The position numbers and the translations under genes were made by a program. The notes under the pieces were generated by a model that saw only the letters and a list, made by a program, of their open reading frames with translations, searched no databases and was not told where the DNA came from. This document shows positions 25,396 through 33,090 of a stretch of 37,922 bases of DNA, piece by piece. Source of the stretch: an uncultured Lachnospiraceae bacterium (GTDB lineage Bacteria > Bacillota > Clostridia > Lachnospirales > Lachnospiraceae); contig CAMQZX010000007.1 of assembly GCA_947039785.1 (NCBI GenBank), positions 1-37,922 of the forward strand, given 5' to 3'. The number at the start of each line of letters is the position of its first letter. Positions within the stretch are counted from its first letter, which is position 1.

Positions 25396-25441
25396 GATTT
25401 TATCTCCTTTAATTTCAAAAATAATATACTTTCCTATGTCA

Positions 25442-26287
25442 TCATCCTTTCACAGCTCCCTGTGTCAGACCACTGTAAATCTGTTTCTGACAAAGAATAA
25501 AGATAAGCAATGCAGGAATCATCGTAATGATAACACCGGCACAAATATAGTTATATTGATTACCTAATGGTCCGGTAAATTTAAATAAGGAAGTTGCCAC
25601 CGTAACATATCTGTTCTTGTCCTGCAGATACAGATTAGCCGTATAGTACTCGTTATAGGTTCCAACACCTTTTAAAATCATAACTGTTACAATCGCCGGT
25701 TTTAACAGCGGCAGCAGAATTCTGAAAAATACTCCAAAATAAGTACATCCATCCATAATGGCCGATTCATCCAGGGATCTGGGAATATTCTCAAAAAACT
25801 GAATAAATATGTAAATGGACATAACATCTGTACCACACATCAGGATAATGTAACCTGGAAGACTGTTGATCCAGCCCAAAGTATACATAATCTGATATAC
25901 GGATACCTGCATGGCAATTCCAGGAAGCAAGGATGCAAATAAAAACAGATTTCGAATCAGACCATTTCCCACAAACTTAAATCGATTCAGTACATATGCC
26001 AGCATGGAACCAGTCAAAATCGAACCAATCAGCACACATACCAGAATAATCGCAGAATTTCTAAAAGCCACGCCCATATTGGCTTTCTGCCATGCTTCAA
26101 TGAAGTTGGTAAAATACAGCCAGCTCCGGGGCATATCCATAACATTGGTAGACGCATATTCTTCCGGCGTTTTAAAAGCTGTTATGACACAGACAACCAC
26201 CGGAAGTACTGAAATAAAAGCTCCCAGAACCAAAGTGGCATATTTCACAATTGCCCATACCGTTTTTTTCGTTTTTGCTTTAGACAT
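25442..26287 (-). CDS. ABC sugar transporter permease, MalG-like
   Basis: A 281-aa inner-membrane subunit with six helices. It starts KKTVWAIVKYATLVLGAFIS and has the cytoplasmic EAA coupling loop at about residues 179-198 (DESAIMDGCTYFGVFFRILLP), ending ...GLTQGAVKG as is common in CUT1 family MalG-type permeases. It pairs with the MalF-like permease encoded 3 nt upstream and the binding protein before that. No ATPase gene is in the operon, so a shared multi-sugar ATPase encoded elsewhere is expected. The ribosome site AGGAGG lies inside the end of the preceding gene. Confidence 0.95.
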   Translation of the reverse strand: MSKAKTKKTVWAIVKYATLVLGAFISVLPVVVCVITAFKTPEEYASTNVMDMPRSWLYFTNFIEAWQKANMGVAFRNSAIILVCVLIGSILTGSMLAYVLNRFKFVGNGLIRNLFLFASLLPGIAMQVSVYQIMYTLGWINSLPGYIILMCGTDVMSIYIFIQFFENIPRSLDESAIMDGCTYFGVFFRILLPLLKPAIVTVMILKGVGTYNEYYTANLYLQDKNRYVTVATSLFKFTGPLGNQYNYICAGVIITMIPALLIFILCQKQIYSGLTQGAVKG

Positions 26288-26290
26288 TGA

Positions 26291-27289
26291 TCACATACCT
26301 CCTTTTGCCTGAGCCAGTACAGCTTCCTTACGTTCCTGTTCAATCTTCTTTTGTCTTCTCCGATACCGGATGGAATCCTTGTCTCCTGTACCAAGGAAGT
26401 AAGCCTCGATAAATTTCTGTATCATCGTGGCAATAAAAATCAATACCAGAAGCACAATAGCCATAGCCGAAGCCAAACCTACCTTCTGACTCTCATGTGC
26501 CAGCTCATTCATGATAACGAAATAAGTACCCGTACCGAAGCTACCGCCTGTGATTACATATGGCGGTTCGAATACGCTCAGAGAACCAGTAATAGCCAAA
26601 ATCATATTCAACACTACAATAGTCTTAATACTGGGGAAAATTACATAACGGAATTTATCCCAGCCAGTAGCACCGTCAATGGCAGCCGCTTCATACAAAG
26701 TATCGTCTACAGACATAATAGCTCCGATGAACAATACCATGTTCTGTCCCATATATCTCCACACAGAGGTTGCAGCAATGGAGATATTATTAATACTCTT
26801 ATCCTTCAGCCAGTAAGGGAGTTGGTCCAAATTAAATCCACACCACTGTAATACCGTATCTAACACAAAGCCTCTTGTGTAGAAGAATTTAAAAATAAAA
26901 CCTACCGCAATACCACATACCAGATATGGGAAAAACATTAAGCCTTTAAACACTCCGCCTCCGCGCACCTTAAAGCTAAGAATCGATGCAAACCAAAGTG
27001 CAATTGCCAACTGTACAAAGGATGCGATAATATAGTAACCACTTAACTTCAATGCCTGGAAACAGTCATCTCTTGAAAATACTTCCAGATAATTTTGCAA
27101 TCCTACAAATTCTCTGGCACCAAGATACTTCATCTCGTACAAACTAAACTGAAACATCTTGGCAAAAGGAACATAAGTAAACACGATCAGCAAAAGCATC
27201 GGAAACAGCATGAATGTAAAAATACAAAGCCGTTTATTTACCTTACCTGACTGTATCCATTTTACAAATGAACTCTTTTCCCTACTCAT
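26291..27289 (-). CDS. ABC sugar transporter permease, MalF-like
   Basis: A 332-aa membrane permease of the CUT1 family. A cytoplasmic N-terminus is followed by six helices, with the EAA loop (TLYEAAAIDGATGWDKFRYV, about 215-235) followed by the proline-containing segment IFPSIKTI. A charged C-terminal tail (RYRRRQKKIEQERKEAVLA) extends into the cytoplasm. With the MalG-like subunit it forms the translocation pore for manno-oligosaccharides. It is separated from the binding-protein gene by 78 nt that hold a hairpin. AAAGGAG precedes the ATG. Confidence 0.95.
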   Translation of the reverse strand: MSREKSSFVKWIQSGKVNKRLCIFTFMLFPMLLLIVFTYVPFAKMFQFSLYEMKYLGAREFVGLQNYLEVFSRDDCFQALKLSGYYIIASFVQLAIALWFASILSFKVRGGGVFKGLMFFPYLVCGIAVGFIFKFFYTRGFVLDTVLQWCGFNLDQLPYWLKDKSINNISIAATSVWRYMGQNMVLFIGAIMSVDDTLYEAAAIDGATGWDKFRYVIFPSIKTIVVLNMILAITGSLSVFEPPYVITGGSFGTGTYFVIMNELAHESQKVGLASAMAIVLLVLIFIATMIQKFIEAYFLGTGDKDSIRYRRRQKKIEQERKEAVLAQAKGGM

Positions 27290-27310
27290 AGAATCTCCTT
27301 TCCACCCCGA

Positions 27311-27334
27311 AGAAGGCGGCAGATACCACCTTCT
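27311..27334 (-). promoter_or_regulatory. intercistronic hairpin after the binding-protein gene
   Basis: A 9-bp fully paired stem (AGAAGGTGG with CCGCCTTCT, one T-G pair on the minus strand) and a 6-nt loop, without a T tract. It probably stabilises the upstream message so that the binding protein is made in excess over the permeases. Confidence 0.55.
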
Positions 27335-27367
27335 CTTTCGCGATTCCCTCTATTTTTATCGGTTAAA

Positions 27368-28744
27368 TTAATGTGTAACACCGTATTTCTCCTGGGCGGC
27401 AGTCCATGCCTCGTTCCACTCCTGAGACATTTCTTCCATTGTCATAGATCCATCTAATGCAGACTCTAACACTTCTTTCGGGATTGCACCGGATACATTG
27501 ATACCCAATTCGGATTCATTATTGATATCATTATCAAGTGTTTCCTCTCCTTCCGGCGCCGGAACATCAAACAATAATTCAACATCATCAAATGCAGATA
27601 AAGTCTCCGGGAAAGGAGCATCCACCTTTGCAGAGATTCCTCCTTCATCTGACTCAAATCCAGATTCTTCTACCAGCCATTTAATATACACCATAGCTGC
27701 AATCTGTTCATCTTCGGTGCTGTTGCAGTTGATTCCATAACAATAATCAGGGGCAGCAGATGCATACTGCTTTCCGTCTACACTGATCGGGAATGGCATG
27801 TAAGCGATATCATCCCCATGCTCTCCCGCCTGCTGCATCTGAACAATCGACCAGGAGCCAAGTACCATACAGCCGATTTCTCCATTATTGAGCATGCCCT
27901 TGCTGCCTTCCCAGTCTGTAGTAGTCGGGTCATCCTCGATCAGACCTCTGGAAACTGCTTCATATAAGATATTGTAAACTGCATACGGGCCTGTCTGATC
28001 TCCACGGTCAGCAAATGGATTCTCACCCTTCACACGGCCTTCATGGGCAAAATCTGCCTGACCAGTAGCACAACCATCAATATAAGCATCCCATGCATTC
28101 ATTGTCCAGTCCGCTGCAAAGTTGGTATACAGAGGAATCGCGTCTGTCTTATCCTTAATCTGCTGTAATACATCTAAGAATTCATCTGGCGTCTTTGGCA
28201 GTTCTTTGACTCCGGCTTCTTCAAATACCTTTTTGTTATATACAATGCCCTGTACATTACCCATAGATGGAATGCCGTATACCTTATTGTTATACATTCT
28301 TCCTACAAGCATCCGATACTGTTCTGACAAAGTATCATAGTTACCAAATGAAGTAAAATAGTTTTCCAGCTCATCCAGATCGACTGTAGTAGGAACCATA
28401 CAGATGTCTCCCCAGTCACCAGTGGACAATCTTGTGGTCACATCGCCTGCATAATCTGTAATTCCTTCATACTCAATGTTGATTCCCGGATAAGTCTTCT
28501 GGAATTCTTCGATGTAGCTTTGGAAAGTTGTGTCGATAACATCTGTCTTGTGGGTCAGGAATTTTAAGTCTGCTTCCAGGTCTGTATAATCCTCTCCCAG
28601 ATTAATCTGATCAAAAGTCACATCAATCTTTGCCTTTTCGGCTCCCCCCTTGGAACTTTCAGAGCCACCGCAAGCTGTCATGGATACTACCATGGTTCCG
28701 GCCAATGTAACAGCCGTTAATTTCTTTACTGCTTGTTTTTTCAT
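27368..28744 (-). CDS. extracellular solute-binding lipoprotein (manno-oligosaccharide ABC importer)
   Basis: A 458-aa family 1 binding protein. A lipoprotein signal peptide, KKLTAVTLAGTMVVSMTAC, ends at lipobox Cys25 and is followed by a Gly/Ser linker. The mature protein has the bilobal pattern: FLTHKTDVIDTTFQSYIEEF, YPGINIEYEGITDYAGDVTT, a central YGIPSMGNVQGIVYNKKVFE hinge region, and Trp/Tyr-rich ligand loops (WTMNAWDAYIDG, TTDWEGSKGMLNNGEIG). It captures oligosaccharides outside the membrane for the two permeases encoded next. First gene of the operon; AAGGAGG precedes the ATG. Mannan specificity is inferred from the operon, not from the protein itself. Confidence 0.94.
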   Translation of the reverse strand: MKKQAVKKLTAVTLAGTMVVSMTACGGSESSKGGAEKAKIDVTFDQINLGEDYTDLEADLKFLTHKTDVIDTTFQSYIEEFQKTYPGINIEYEGITDYAGDVTTRLSTGDWGDICMVPTTVDLDELENYFTSFGNYDTLSEQYRMLVGRMYNNKVYGIPSMGNVQGIVYNKKVFEEAGVKELPKTPDEFLDVLQQIKDKTDAIPLYTNFAADWTMNAWDAYIDGCATGQADFAHEGRVKGENPFADRGDQTGPYAVYNILYEAVSRGLIEDDPTTTDWEGSKGMLNNGEIGCMVLGSWSIVQMQQAGEHGDDIAYMPFPISVDGKQYASAAPDYCYGINCNSTEDEQIAAMVYIKWLVEESGFESDEGGISAKVDAPFPETLSAFDDVELLFDVPAPEGEETLDNDINNESELGINVSGAIPKEVLESALDGSMTMEEMSQEWNEAWTAAQEKYGVTH

Positions 28745-29084
28745 TGTTTCCCTCCTTGTTTTAATTACTTTTTAAGTTATTTTAATTCTATCATTAATTT
28801 TTCGCATTTTCAACTTCTTTTCATTTCTCACCGCATTTTCTATGTTTTCAACATTTATCCAATTACTTTTTTGTGCATTATTTATTTTTTACCCCCTATC
28901 TGCTCCACTTTTTTGTAAATTAATTTCTTTTTATATTTTAAGTTAAGTTAATCAGTAATTTTGATTTTATTGTTGCTTTTTATGATACTATATATTATCC
29001 TATAAGTATGCCAGTATCATTAGTTAATTTTAACTTAATTATCTTAAATTACTGTCTGCCAATTCAATTTAAAGGAGGTATATT
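28745..29084. promoter_or_regulatory. divergent promoter/operator region (mannan operon and DUF624 gene)
   Basis: An AT-rich 340-nt region. The 8-mer TTAAGTTA occurs at 28772-28779, in overlapping tandem at 28938-28950, and inverted at 29031-29038, where the palindrome AGTTAA-TT-TTAACT spans 29022-29035. Plausible divergent promoters lie between these sites: minus TGGCAT-17-TAGTAT and plus TTGATT-17-GATACT. An exact 8-bp inverted repeat ATGATACT/AGTATCAT (28982-28989, 29013-29020) encloses the same zone. Candidate LacI operators; no cre-like site was found. Confidence 0.5.
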
Positions 29085-29705
29085 ATGAGTTTGAATCCCG
29101 ACAACCGTTTTTTCTCGTTTATGTCCCTATTAGGAGACTTGATTTTGTTAAATCTCTTATTTATCCTGACATCCATACCAATCATCACCATAGGGCCATC
29201 CCTCTGTGCACTTTACAGCACCATAAAAAAGCGTCTGAATAAAGAAGAATCCTACATCATAAAAGATTATAAAAACGCATGGAAAGAAAACGCCAAAGGA
29301 GGCATCTGTATCTGGGCAGTCCTCTTCATACTGCTTGCAGGAATGCTGCTTTTTACTTCTTATGTTGCAGCTCACCTGACCAATCTCCCGTTGTTGGTGG
29401 TATACATGATTTTATTTATGTGGCTGTCATTTACATTGCTTTACGCCTTTCCCCTGCAGGCAACCTTTATCAACACTCCATTTCATATCATAGTAAACAG
29501 CATCCTGACCTCTTTATGTCATTTACCTTGGACCATTGCAATGTTTCTGACTACTTACCTTCCCATGGCCTTTACTCTGGTCTTCCCCAGAATCATTGGC
29601 GTGACGGCTGTTTATTGGATTGTAATCGGCTTCTCCCTGTCTATGGTGTGTATCGTCAAGATTATGAAAAAAGTGCTTGTATCCTATCTTGCTCCCCAAC
29701 AATAG
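29085..29705 (+). CDS. DUF624 (YesL-like) membrane protein
   Basis: A 206-aa protein with about five hydrophobic helices (for example LLGDLILLNLLFILTSIPII, ICIWAVLFILLAGMLLF, LLVVYMILFMWLSFTLLYAF). The N-terminal NPDNRFFSFMSLLGDL and the GPSLCALYSTIKKRLNKEE segment are typical of DUF624/YesL proteins, often encoded next to oligosaccharide ABC importers in Firmicutes. Its function is unknown; an accessory role in transporter assembly or regulation is inference. It is transcribed divergently from the mannan operon. AAAGGAGG precedes the ATG. Confidence 0.9.
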   Translation: MSLNPDNRFFSFMSLLGDLILLNLLFILTSIPIITIGPSLCALYSTIKKRLNKEESYIIKDYKNAWKENAKGGICIWAVLFILLAGMLLFTSYVAAHLTNLPLLVVYMILFMWLSFTLLYAFPLQATFINTPFHIIVNSILTSLCHLPWTIAMFLTTYLPMAFTLVFPRIIGVTAVYWIVIGFSLSMVCIVKIMKKVLVSYLAPQQ

Positions 29706-29726
29706 AATCCCAGGCACTTTCACTAA

Positions 29727-29780
29727 AAAAGCACCGCTGATATTCCCTGATTAATTCTCACGGAATATCAACAGTGCTTT
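29727..29780. terminator. bidirectional terminator
   Basis: A long stem of about 20 bp (AAAAGCACcGcTGATATTCC facing GGAATATCAaCaGTGCTTTT) with A and T flanks serves the convergent DUF624 and LacI genes. Confidence 0.88.
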
Positions 29781-30785
29781 TCACTTTTGATTTAACTGTT
29801 TTACACTGCTTCGTTCCACAATGACACTGTCAATGTATCGGATGCCAAATCGCTTCTCACTTCCTCCAATTTTTCGCCTAAGCAGTTTTACGGCAATCTC
29901 TGCCATCTGTTTCATATCTACATGGTATGAGGTCAACTGTCTTGCAAAATCATGTCCAAAAAGATAATTGTCATATGCTGCAATCGATATATCCTCCGGA
30001 ACACGATATCCTTTTTCGAAGAGCAGATCGTAGATTTTGCTGGCAGTCAGATCACTGTTGCAGGCAAAAGCAGTAGGCATTTGTTCTGGTAGTTCCACCT
30101 GAATTTCACCGGTTACCAAATCACGGTCTTCCAAAACCCATTTCTCTTTAGGTATTATACCAGCTTCCAACATTCCCTTCCTGTATCCAAAGTATCGATC
30201 CATAATATTTTCATTGTCACGGACAGAACCCACAAAGGCAATTTCCCGATGGCCATGCTCCAAAAGGTACCTTGTAATTTTATACATACCAATATAATTG
30301 CTGGACACCACAGCATCACAGGGAACATCTCTCATACTGAAATCCAAAAGCACAATGGGAATGCCCGACATTTTTACCAGCTTTTGAATGTAGGCTTTCT
30401 TCACCCACCCAATGACTATCAGCCCATCCACTGTCTTCTCGCGAATCATTTGAGGCAGAATCCCTTTCTCTTCCTGCTCAGGCTCCAACACTTCAAACAT
30501 AGTAAGACTCTGCTTTTTAGAAGCAGCATATGCAACCTGCTGATACATTGCCCAGTAAAACGAGGCACCTACCTCCAAATATTTATCGGCTGCGATCACA
30601 CCGATTTTCACTCCTTTACCTGTCTTTTCATATTTGGAAAGGTCATATCCTATCTGTCTGGCAGTCTGAATCACCTGCTCTCTCAACTCTTCGCTGACGC
30701 CTTTTTTTCCGGAGAGGGCATTGGACACAGTCACAGTGCTGATATTCAATATCTCTGCAATATCCTTTAGCTTTACATTTGCCAT
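29781..30785 (-). CDS. LacI-family transcription regulator (second of tandem pair)
   Basis: A 334-aa regulator. The N-terminal helix-turn-helix and hinge (KLKDIAEILNISTVTVSNAL, GKKGVSEELREQV) are followed by a periplasmic-binding-like sensor domain from about residue 60 (VKIGVIAADKYLEVGASFYW). The conserved VDGLIVIGW, RYLLEHGHREIAFVG and PEDISIAAYDNY segments are intact. Together with its neighbour it probably represses the divergently organised mannan operon in the absence of manno-oligosaccharides. The start overlaps the end of the upstream lacI-type gene by 13 nt, so the two are co-transcribed. Confidence 0.93.
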   Translation of the reverse strand: MANVKLKDIAEILNISTVTVSNALSGKKGVSEELREQVIQTARQIGYDLSKYEKTGKGVKIGVIAADKYLEVGASFYWAMYQQVAYAASKKQSLTMFEVLEPEQEEKGILPQMIREKTVDGLIVIGWVKKAYIQKLVKMSGIPIVLLDFSMRDVPCDAVVSSNYIGMYKITRYLLEHGHREIAFVGSVRDNENIMDRYFGYRKGMLEAGIIPKEKWVLEDRDLVTGEIQVELPEQMPTAFACNSDLTASKIYDLLFEKGYRVPEDISIAAYDNYLFGHDFARQLTSYHVDMKQMAEIAVKLLRRKIGGSEKRFGIRYIDSVIVERSSVKQLNQK

Positions 30786-31804
30786 GATTCCCGTTCATCC
30801 TTTCTGTTTCTGACTGTATTTCCACGTATAATTTTCCCCTCTACGATACGCACACCTGAGGTTTTTTTTCGACCTTCCAGCTTTTTTACCAGCGTACTGA
30901 CACTAATCTGGGCAATCGCCTTTTGGTCATTTTCATATGTGGTCAGTTCCAGACCTCCTTTTATCTGAGAATAGTAATGGTCAAAGCTCACCACAGATAT
31001 GTCCTGCGGAATCCGAATCCCCGCATCCAACAATTTATCCACCAAAATACCTGCTGATTTATCACAATTACAGACAAAAGCATCCGGCAAAACTTCCGGC
31101 AGTTCTACATCCAGTTTATAGTCATACGCATCTATTCGGCGATCACAGAGAATGGGCCCTGGTTTCAACCCGCGTTTTTCAAAAGCCTTGCAAAATCCCA
31201 GATACCGATCCATAATACTCCCAGTAGTCTCTAGCGTTCCCACAAACATAAGTTTTTCATGTCCCGATTCCAACAAGATATCTGTCATTTGCTCCATGCC
31301 GCCGTAACTGTCCGCGACAACATAGTCAACTCCTTCCAGCACATCATAGCAATCCACACACACAATGGGAACCTCATGCATTCGTGTAAGTTCCGCTATA
31401 TAACTCCGATTCATTTCTCCAATTACAATGATCCCCGCAATTTCCACTCCCTGAAAGGCAGAAAATCCATGCAGCATCTTCTCCTGGTTTTCATTAACCA
31501 CTTCCAAAACAGTCATACATCCTCTTTTCGTAGATTCCAACGCCACACGCTTATAAATATCCATATAAAATGAAGGAAATTCTTTCACATAACGCTCCGC
31601 AACTGCCACCCCTATGATATAAGATTCCTTCTTCTCTTCGCTCTCCGCTGTCTGATAGCCTATACTTTCTGCAATCTGACAGATTTTCCTGCGCATTTGT
31701 TCGCTGACGCCCTTTCTGCCATTCAGCGCATTGGACACCGTCACAATGCTGACACCTGCCCTCTCCGCAATGTGCTCCAGACGGACCTCTTTTCTCCGTT
31801 CCAT
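30773..31804 (-). CDS. LacI-family transcription regulator (first of tandem pair)
   Basis: A 343-aa paralogue of the next gene. The helix-turn-helix VRLEHIAERAGVSIVTVSNA and hinge GRKGVSEQMRRKIC precede a sensor domain beginning IIGVAVAERYVKEFPSFYMD. Conserved blocks are VEIAGIIVIGEMN, ILLESGHEKLMFVG and PQDISVVSFDHYY. Recognition helices of the two regulators are nearly identical (S-x-VTVSNAL), so they may bind the same operators or form heterodimers; the sensor domains differ more, suggesting different inducers. AAGGA lies 6 nt before the ATG, and a TTGAAA/TAGAAT promoter lies upstream. Confidence 0.93.
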   Translation of the reverse strand: MERRKEVRLEHIAERAGVSIVTVSNALNGRKGVSEQMRRKICQIAESIGYQTAESEEKKESYIIGVAVAERYVKEFPSFYMDIYKRVALESTKRGCMTVLEVVNENQEKMLHGFSAFQGVEIAGIIVIGEMNRSYIAELTRMHEVPIVCVDCYDVLEGVDYVVADSYGGMEQMTDILLESGHEKLMFVGTLETTGSIMDRYLGFCKAFEKRGLKPGPILCDRRIDAYDYKLDVELPEVLPDAFVCNCDKSAGILVDKLLDAGIRIPQDISVVSFDHYYSQIKGGLELTTYENDQKAIAQISVSTLVKKLEGRKKTSGVRIVEGKIIRGNTVRNRKDERESWQM

Positions 31805-31835
31805 ATCTTTTCCTTCTTTCTATCATCCTTTTACT

Positions 31836-31884
31836 ATTCTACTTTAATTTAATCTATTTTTCAATTAATAAATTAAGTTATTTT
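31836..31884 (-). promoter_or_regulatory. promoter of the lacI pair with adjacent candidate operator
   Basis: On the minus strand TTGAAA (31859-31864), a 17-nt spacer and TAGAAT (31836-31841) form a good promoter. The 12-mer TTAAGTTATTTT (31873-31884, plus strand) next to the -35 also occurs exactly at 28772-28783 in front of the mannan operon, suggesting autoregulation. Confidence 0.6.
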
Positions 31885-31931
31885 CATCATGAAGTTCTAA
31901 GCATAAACTCCCTCGCTCCATCCGTATGTAT

Positions 31932-31966
31932 AAAAAAGACAGACTCCACATTGATCAGAATCTGCC
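31932..31966 (-). terminator. terminator of the 32004-32723 gene
   Basis: On the minus strand GGCAGATTC (31958-31966) pairs with GAGTCTGTC (31938-31946, two G-T pairs), followed by six Ts. Confidence 0.8.
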
Positions 31967-32003
31967 TTTTTACATATCAACACATGCACATAAGATATTT
32001 TTC

Positions 32004-32723
32004 CTATTCACTCATAATATAGTCCAGGAATTTCACTGCATTCTCAGGATTTTTATTGTCCACTACAAAGGATAAGATTGGATTTTCCAGATAATTCTTC
32101 ATTTCAGAAAACTTCTTACTCTCGGAAATATCAACACCATAAGGAAGAACCTCGCCTCTTCCCGTTTCCATGTCTTCAAAAGAAATTTTTTTATTCTCCT
32201 TATAGCCTGCAGTTTCCACAAAGTCGCCCCTATATTCAGCAGCTTTTTCCTCTCCCAAAAATTCATCCACTGGACAGAAAAATCCCATACCGGCCAGCTT
32301 CTGATAATTTTTCTCGTCTGCAATCACCACATCCAAACGATTATTATACGCTAATGTTTGCAGCTTTTCCATACCACCATTATTCAGATAAACAAGGTCG
32401 TCGATGAAAACCTTATATCTCTTACCATCCACCTCAAACAACTCATTCAGTTCCCGGGTAAGAACCTCTTCTTTCTCATCATCAAACTGTTCATCCACGA
32501 CTGCCACATAAAGCACAAACTCATCCTTTGGTTTTAACATGCTCCAGGCCACAGACCCGATAAACACAACCAGTACAATTCCCACAATCACCTTAACCAG
32601 ATAATAATCACGGAAATACTGCCATCGCTGGCTGCCATTCATCTTATTCCATTTTTCCTTTTCCGTTTCTTCCACTCGCTTTTGATAGATACTCGCATCA
32701 TCATCCAAAGCAGTCTTCTTCAT
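32004..32723 (-). CDS. membrane-anchored protein of unknown function
   Basis: About 239 aa. A charged cytoplasmic N-terminus of roughly 45 residues (rich in K/E, with KMNGSQRWQYFRDYY) is followed by one transmembrane helix (VKVIVGIVLVVFIGSVAWSM). An extracytoplasmic domain of about 175 residues begins KPKDEFVLYVAVVDEQFDDE. Its outer part, with LQTLAYNNRLDVVIADEKNY and the tail NPENAVKFLDYIMSE, resembles lobe fragments of ABC solute-binding proteins, but the similarity is only an impression. I do not recognise a named family. It is a single-gene unit with its own terminator. The start is uncertain: ATG at 32723, or GTG at 32735, with only weak ribosome sites. Confidence 0.7.
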   Translation of the reverse strand: MKKTALDDDASIYQKRVEETEKEKWNKMNGSQRWQYFRDYYLVKVIVGIVLVVFIGSVAWSMLKPKDEFVLYVAVVDEQFDDEKEEVLTRELNELFEVDGKRYKVFIDDLVYLNNGGMEKLQTLAYNNRLDVVIADEKNYQKLAGMGFFCPVDEFLGEEKAAEYRGDFVETAGYKENKKISFEDMETGRGEVLPYGVDISESKKFSEMKNYLENPILSFVVDNKNPENAVKFLDYIMSE

Positions 32724-32735
32724 TTGATTCACCAC

Positions 32736-33047
32736 ACTTTAGGTTTTTATATGTATTTAACACTACTTTTGTCCAATTGTCAACTGATATTTCGCTCCGT
32801 TTTCTCTAAACATTCTCTACTCTGTTTCCTAATCATATTTTTTCTCATCATAAGACGCTATCTCTCTCATTACAGCATCTAAACTGTCATTCAACATTCA
32901 TTTTCTAATTCACTATTTGATATTTCAATCCTTCTCTCACTCATTTTCTCCACAGAACCATTAAAAATCATGGGATTCAGCCAAACTTCTCCCAGAAGCG
33001 GCATCCGAACAATCATTTTGGAATTGCTGAAACAAAGCGTTGCATCA
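32736..33047. other. gene-free stretch
   Basis: AT-rich spacer between the unknown membrane protein and the symporter terminator. A 41-codon minus-strand frame (32891-33016, MIVRMPLLGEVWLNPMIFNG...) lacks a ribosome site, and the same frame runs back open through the terminator. I see no supported gene. Confidence 0.5.
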
Positions 33048-33071
33048 AAAAGAGAGGACCAAAGCCCTCCC
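33048..33071 (-). terminator. terminator of the symporter gene
   Basis: On the minus strand GGGAGG pairs with CCTCTC across an 8-nt loop and is followed by TTTTTG, 20 nt after the symporter stop. Confidence 0.7.
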
Positions 33072-33090
33072 TTATGATCAAATCTGTATC

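Noticed and set aside
28745..29084. A cre (CcpA) site in the mannan control region
   Set aside because: The region is almost free of CG; nothing fits the TGNAANCGNWNNCW pattern.
32891..33016. 41-codon frame MIVRMPLLGE...
   Set aside because: No ribosome site, and the same frame runs open backwards through the symporter terminator, so it looks like chance.
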